Position numbers and translations under genes: made by a program. A model generated the notes under the pieces. The model did no database searches. It had not been told where the DNA came from and saw nothing but the letters and a program-made list of their open reading frames with translations. This document shows, piece after piece, positions 6,641 through 8,409 of a stretch of 8,409 nt of DNA (position 1 is the first letter of the stretch; each line of letters opens with the position of its first letter). Location of the stretch: assembly GCA_021823305.1 (NCBI GenBank), contig JAKAOE010000056.1, positions 1 through 8,409 of the forward strand, given 5' to 3'. Source of the DNA: Acidobacteriota bacterium. Its GTDB lineage: Bacteria; Acidobacteriota; Terriglobia; Terriglobales; SCQP01.

Positions 6641-6657
6641 GGCGCCCGGCCGGCGCC
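6641..6657 (+). other. GC-rich hairpin after the TPR gene, possible weak terminator
   Basis: GGCGCC, a 5-nt loop CGGCC, then GGCGCC can form a 6-bp stem immediately after the TPR stop codon. There is no T-tract after it, so it does not meet the usual definition of an intrinsic terminator and may simply reflect base composition. Confidence 0.2.
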
Positions 6658-6676
6658 GCCCTCCGGCCGCCGCCCC

Positions 6677-6682
6677 TATACT
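6677..6682 (+). promoter_or_regulatory. -10-like box TATACT upstream of the methyltransferase gene
   Basis: TATACT matches TATAAT at 5 of 6 positions and lies in otherwise G/C-only sequence. It ends 7 nt before the A of the ATG at 6690, exactly where a transcript would begin at the start codon, giving a leaderless mRNA. No -35 box is visible, and no ribosome-binding sequence precedes the ATG. Confidence 0.4.
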
Positions 6683-6689
6683 AGCCTCG

Positions 6690-7361
6690 ATGGGCGAAGC
6701 CAACGCGCCTCCGGAGTGGCAGGCCTACCGGCTGTTCTATGCCCAGTTCCGCCGCCACTTCCAGGCCACCGGCGCGATCGCGCCCAGCGGCCCGGCCTTG
6801 GCGCGGGCGATGACCGCGCCGCTCGCGCAGGCGCCGGGGCCGCGGCGGGTGCTGGAGGCGGGCGCGGGCACGGGCGTGTTCACCCGCGCCATCCTGCGCC
6901 AACTGGAGCCGGGCGACGAACTTGACATATACGAAATCAACCCCGTCTTCCTGCCCTGGCTCGAGCGCCGCAAACAGGAAGCGCGCGCCGAGGCGCGCGG
7001 CATCCGCTGCACCATCCACCCTTGCGATCTGCGCCTGGCGCCGCCCGGCGCCGGCTACGACTTCATCGTCTCCGGCCTGCCGCTGAACAACTTCCCGCCC
7101 GCGCTGGTGGCCGAGATGCTGGAGCTGTTCGACCGCTGCCTGCGCCCCGGTGGCGTGCTCTCCTATTTTGAGTACCTCTACATTCGCGAGCTGAAGCGCG
7201 CGCTGGTGCGCGACCCCGCCGAGCGCGCCCGCCTAGATGCGGTCGCCACGGTGCTCCAAGCCTTCCTGGCGCGCCATCGCCATCATTCCCAGACCGTCGC
7301 CTGCAATCTGCCCCCGGCGGTGGCGCGCCACCTGACCCGGAACGCAGTCGCGGCGGATTGA
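6690..7361 (+). CDS. SAM-dependent phospholipid N-methyltransferase-like protein (PmtA/COG3963 type)
   Basis: A 223-residue soluble class I methyltransferase. The N-terminal TGAIAPSGPALARAM (27-41) is typical of the PmtA-like group. SAM-binding motif I is VLEAGAGTGVFT (54-65), the ribose-binding acidic residue is Glu82 in IYEIN, PCD at 111-113 fits the adenine-binding acidic position, and SGLPLNNFP (128-136) corresponds to the catalytic-loop motif of this family. NLPPAVARH near the C-terminus also matches the family ending. Related enzymes methylate phosphatidylethanolamine towards phosphatidylcholine at the membrane face; the same fold in other family members is unassigned, so phospholipid is the likely but unproven substrate. 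The ATG at 6690 has no ribosome site and sits 7 nt after a -10-like box. Its stop codon overlaps the L13 promoter. The nearby genes give no lipid context. Confidence 0.78.
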   Translation: MGEANAPPEWQAYRLFYAQFRRHFQATGAIAPSGPALARAMTAPLAQAPGPRRVLEAGAGTGVFTRAILRQLEPGDELDIYEINPVFLPWLERRKQEARAEARGIRCTIHPCDLRLAPPGAGYDFIVSGLPLNNFPPALVAEMLELFDRCLRPGGVLSYFEYLYIRELKRALVRDPAERARLDAVATVLQAFLARHRHHSQTVACNLPPAVARHLTRNAVAAD

Positions 7362-7386
7362 CAACCCCTGGGCTTTCTACTACGAT
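7358..7386 (+). promoter_or_regulatory. Sigma70-type promoter for the rplM-rpsI operon
   Basis: TTGACA at 7358-7363 is a perfect -35 consensus. After exactly 17 nt comes TACGAT (7381-7386), which matches the -10 consensus at 4 of 6 positions. The predicted transcript starts near 7393. The -35 box overlaps the methyltransferase stop codon (TGA, 7359-7361). This is the strongest promoter match I found in the window and fits a highly expressed ribosomal operon. Confidence 0.72.
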
Positions 7387-7410
7387 TTGAGACGGTCCTG
7401 CCTGCGGTTC

Positions 7411-7445
7411 CTCCCTGGTCGGCGGTGGTTTGCAGAGGGAGTTTT
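7411..7445 (+). promoter_or_regulatory. Attenuator-like hairpin with T-tract in the L13 leader
   Basis: CTCCCT (7411-7416) can pair with AGGGAG (7436-7441), and the stem is directly followed by TTTT (7442-7445). The loop is 19 nt. CTGC (7402-7405) could pair with GCAG (7432-7435), which would compete with the first stem for space. A short stem plus four T is a weak terminator but could act as an attenuator. Confidence 0.3.
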
Positions 7446-7480
7446 GCCGCGCGCCGCTGGCGTGCGGGCGCAGGTGCGTA

Positions 7481-7493
7481 ACGGGAAGCCCGT
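7481..7493 (+). promoter_or_regulatory. Short hairpin in the L13 leader near the ribosome-binding region
   Basis: ACGGG, loop AAG, then CCCGT forms a perfect 5-bp stem with a 3-nt loop, ending 26 nt before the L13 ATG. It may be part of a protein-binding structure or may occur by chance. Confidence 0.3.
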
Positions 7494-7519
7494 GGGCGGG
7501 AGAGCGTTTGGATCGGGAT

Positions 7520-7969
7520 ATGAGCACGTATTTTCCTAGCAGCAAGACGATCGAGCCGCGCTGGTACCTGGTGGATGCAAGCGACCAGGTGCTGGGCCGG
7601 CTGGCCGCGCGGGTCGCGGGGCTGTTGCGCGGCAAGGACAATCCGCGCTTCACCCCCTTCCTCAGCACCGGCGAGCACGTGGTGGTGATCAACGCCGCCA
7701 AGGTGCGCTGCACCGGCCAGAAGCTCGACGGCAAACTCTACCACCGCTTCACCGGCACCCCTGGCGGGCTGAAGACCAGCTCGCTGCGCACGCGCCTGGC
7801 GCGCGACCCCGAGGGCGTGGTGCGAGACGCGGTCGAGGGCATGCTGCCGAAATCGCGGCTGGGCAAGCACCTCGGCGCCCAGCTCAAGGTCTACCGCGGC
7901 GCCGAGCATCCCCACGCCGCCCAGGAGCCGCGCCCGGTGAGCCTCGTCAAGGCGCGCGCCGCCCAGTAG
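7520..7969 (+). CDS. rplM: Large-subunit ribosomal protein L13 (uL13)
   Basis: A 149-residue protein, close to the usual bacterial length of about 142-150. Landmarks of the family are all present: RWYLVDASDQVLGRLA near the N-terminus (14-29), HVVVINAAKVRCTG (53-66), the GTPGGLK turn (79-85) and the signature block AVEGMLPKSRLG (104-115) followed by LKVYRGAEHPHAAQ (122-135). L13 binds 23S rRNA early in assembly of the 50S subunit. The ATG at 7520 gives the standard N-terminus MSTYFPS; the open frame upstream to 7430 is leader sequence with no family similarity. The ribosome site is weak: TTGGAT lies at a suitable distance, and the better GGGAG (7498-7502) is 17 nt away. Transcribed with rpsI from the TTGACA promoter upstream. 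Confidence 0.98.
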   Translation: MSTYFPSSKTIEPRWYLVDASDQVLGRLAARVAGLLRGKDNPRFTPFLSTGEHVVVINAAKVRCTGQKLDGKLYHRFTGTPGGLKTSSLRTRLARDPEGVVRDAVEGMLPKSRLGKHLGAQLKVYRGAEHPHAAQEPRPVSLVKARAAQ

Positions 7970-7985
7970 GAGTCGAAACCAGCCC

Positions 7986-8381
7986 ATGCCTGACACTGTG
8001 CAGTACCAAGCCACCGGACGCCGCAAGAGCTCGGTGGCGCGCGTCATCGTGCGCCCCGGCAGCGGCCAGCGCAAGATCAACGGCCGGCCCTTCCTCGCCT
8101 ACTTCGGCACCGCGACGCGCGAGCTGCTCGCCAACCGGCCGCTGGTGGCGGCCGAGCTGGCCGACGGCTACGACGTGGTCGCCAACGTGCGCGGCGGCGG
8201 GGTGGCGAGCCAGAGCGGCGCGGTGGCGCTGGGCATCGCTCGCGCCCTGCTGCAGCTCAACCCCGAGCTGCGCGCCAAGCTGCGCGCCGCCGGACTGCTG
8301 ACGCGCGACTCGCGCATGAAGGAACGCAAAAAGTACGGTCAGAAGGGGGCGCGCAAGCGCTTCCAGTTCTCCAAGCGCTAG
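7986..8381 (+). CDS. rpsI: Small-subunit ribosomal protein S9 (uS9)
   Basis: A complete 131-residue S9. The N-terminus carries ATGRRKSSVARV (9-20), the middle has the signature GGGVASQSGAVALGIARAL (70-88), in which the usual Gly before Gln is Ser, and the C-terminal tail KKYGQKGARKRFQFSKR is the conserved basic extension that reaches the decoding centre and contacts P-site tRNA. It follows rplM after 16 bp, the standard pairing in bacteria. The ribosome site TAGGAG (7967-7972) overlaps the rplM stop codon and is 13 nt from the ATG, a little longer than ideal, so the two genes are likely co-translated. After the stop, GGGGAG at 8385-8390 could be the ribosome site of a following gene (often rpsB in this arrangement), which is outside the window. 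Confidence 0.98.
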   Translation: MPDTVQYQATGRRKSSVARVIVRPGSGQRKINGRPFLAYFGTATRELLANRPLVAAELADGYDVVANVRGGGVASQSGAVALGIARALLQLNPELRAKLRAAGLLTRDSRMKERKKYGQKGARKRFQFSKR

Positions 8382-8409
8382 CGCGGGGAGAGAAAACGGG
8401 GCGGCCGCG

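Larger units (their letters stand above)
7393..7519 (+). promoter_or_regulatory. Long 5' leader of the L13 mRNA, candidate autoregulatory region
   Basis: About 127 nt lie between the predicted transcription start and the L13 ATG and contain no convincing gene, although the frame upstream of the ATG happens to be open from 7430. Two potential hairpins are present (7411-7445 and 7481-7493). Leaders of ribosomal protein operons are often bound by one of the encoded proteins, and L13 leaders are known in some bacteria; I cannot match this one to a described motif by eye. Confidence 0.4.

Noticed and set aside
5555..6703. A 382-codon minus-strand frame covering the TPR gene
   Set aside because: Opposite to a TPR protein with signal sequence and recognisable repeats; the antisense product shows no domain and has the Gly/Ala/Gln/Arg bias typical of shadow frames.
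7430..7519. N-terminal extension of L13 from a TTG at 7430
   Set aside because: L13 proteins begin at the MSTYFPS position, the extension has no family similarity and it coincides with leader hairpins.
1..8409. tRNA genes, CRISPR repeats, insertion sequences or prophage genes
   Set aside because: No cloverleaf-like sequence, regularly spaced repeats, transposase or integrase motifs, or terminal inverted repeats were found by reading both strands.

Overview
The window is GC-rich bacterial chromosome (roughly two-thirds G+C by eye). It holds eight protein genes, one cut by the left edge. The best guess for the source is a member of the Acidobacteriota or a similar high-GC Gram-negative lineage. 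This is inferred from the rplM-rpsI pair with an L13 that starts MSTYFPS, a CusS-like sensor kinase, a PmtA-like lipid methyltransferase and exported cysteine-rich proteins. No 16S rRNA or other decisive marker is present. I see no tRNA, CRISPR array, transposase or attachment site.

Layout, left to right. (1) 1-1372 (+): the C-terminal part of a papain-family (C1A) cysteine protease, probably secreted, ending 9 bp from the convergent next gene. (2) 5542-1382 (-): four genes in the order response regulator, sensor histidine kinase, metallo-beta-lactamase-fold hydrolase, class I/II aminotransferase. All three junctions are 4-bp ATGA start/stop overlaps, so the cluster is almost certainly one translationally coupled operon. 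(3) 5543-5626: an 84-bp divergent intergenic region. (4) 5627-6640 (+): a TPR protein with an N-terminal signal or anchor sequence. (5) 6690-7361 (+): a phospholipid N-methyltransferase-like SAM enzyme. (6) 7520-7969 and 7986-8381 (+): ribosomal proteins L13 and S9, behind a clear sigma70-type promoter (TTGACA, 17 nt, TACGAT) that overlaps the methyltransferase stop codon, and a leader of about 127 nt containing hairpins.

The most interesting part is the four-gene operon. It joins a membrane sensor and its DNA-binding regulator to two soluble enzymes, a lactonase/hydrolase-type MBL protein and a kynurenine/methionine-type aminotransferase. The tight coupling suggests that the enzymes act on, or respond to, whatever the kinase senses, but the substrate cannot be read from the sequence. 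Other points worth checking are an A8 run containing an in-frame A AAA AAC heptamer in the response regulator, a (CCCG)4 tandem repeat near the start of the MBL gene, -10-like boxes very close to two start codons, and the L13 leader. Nothing here is clearly a wholly new system.
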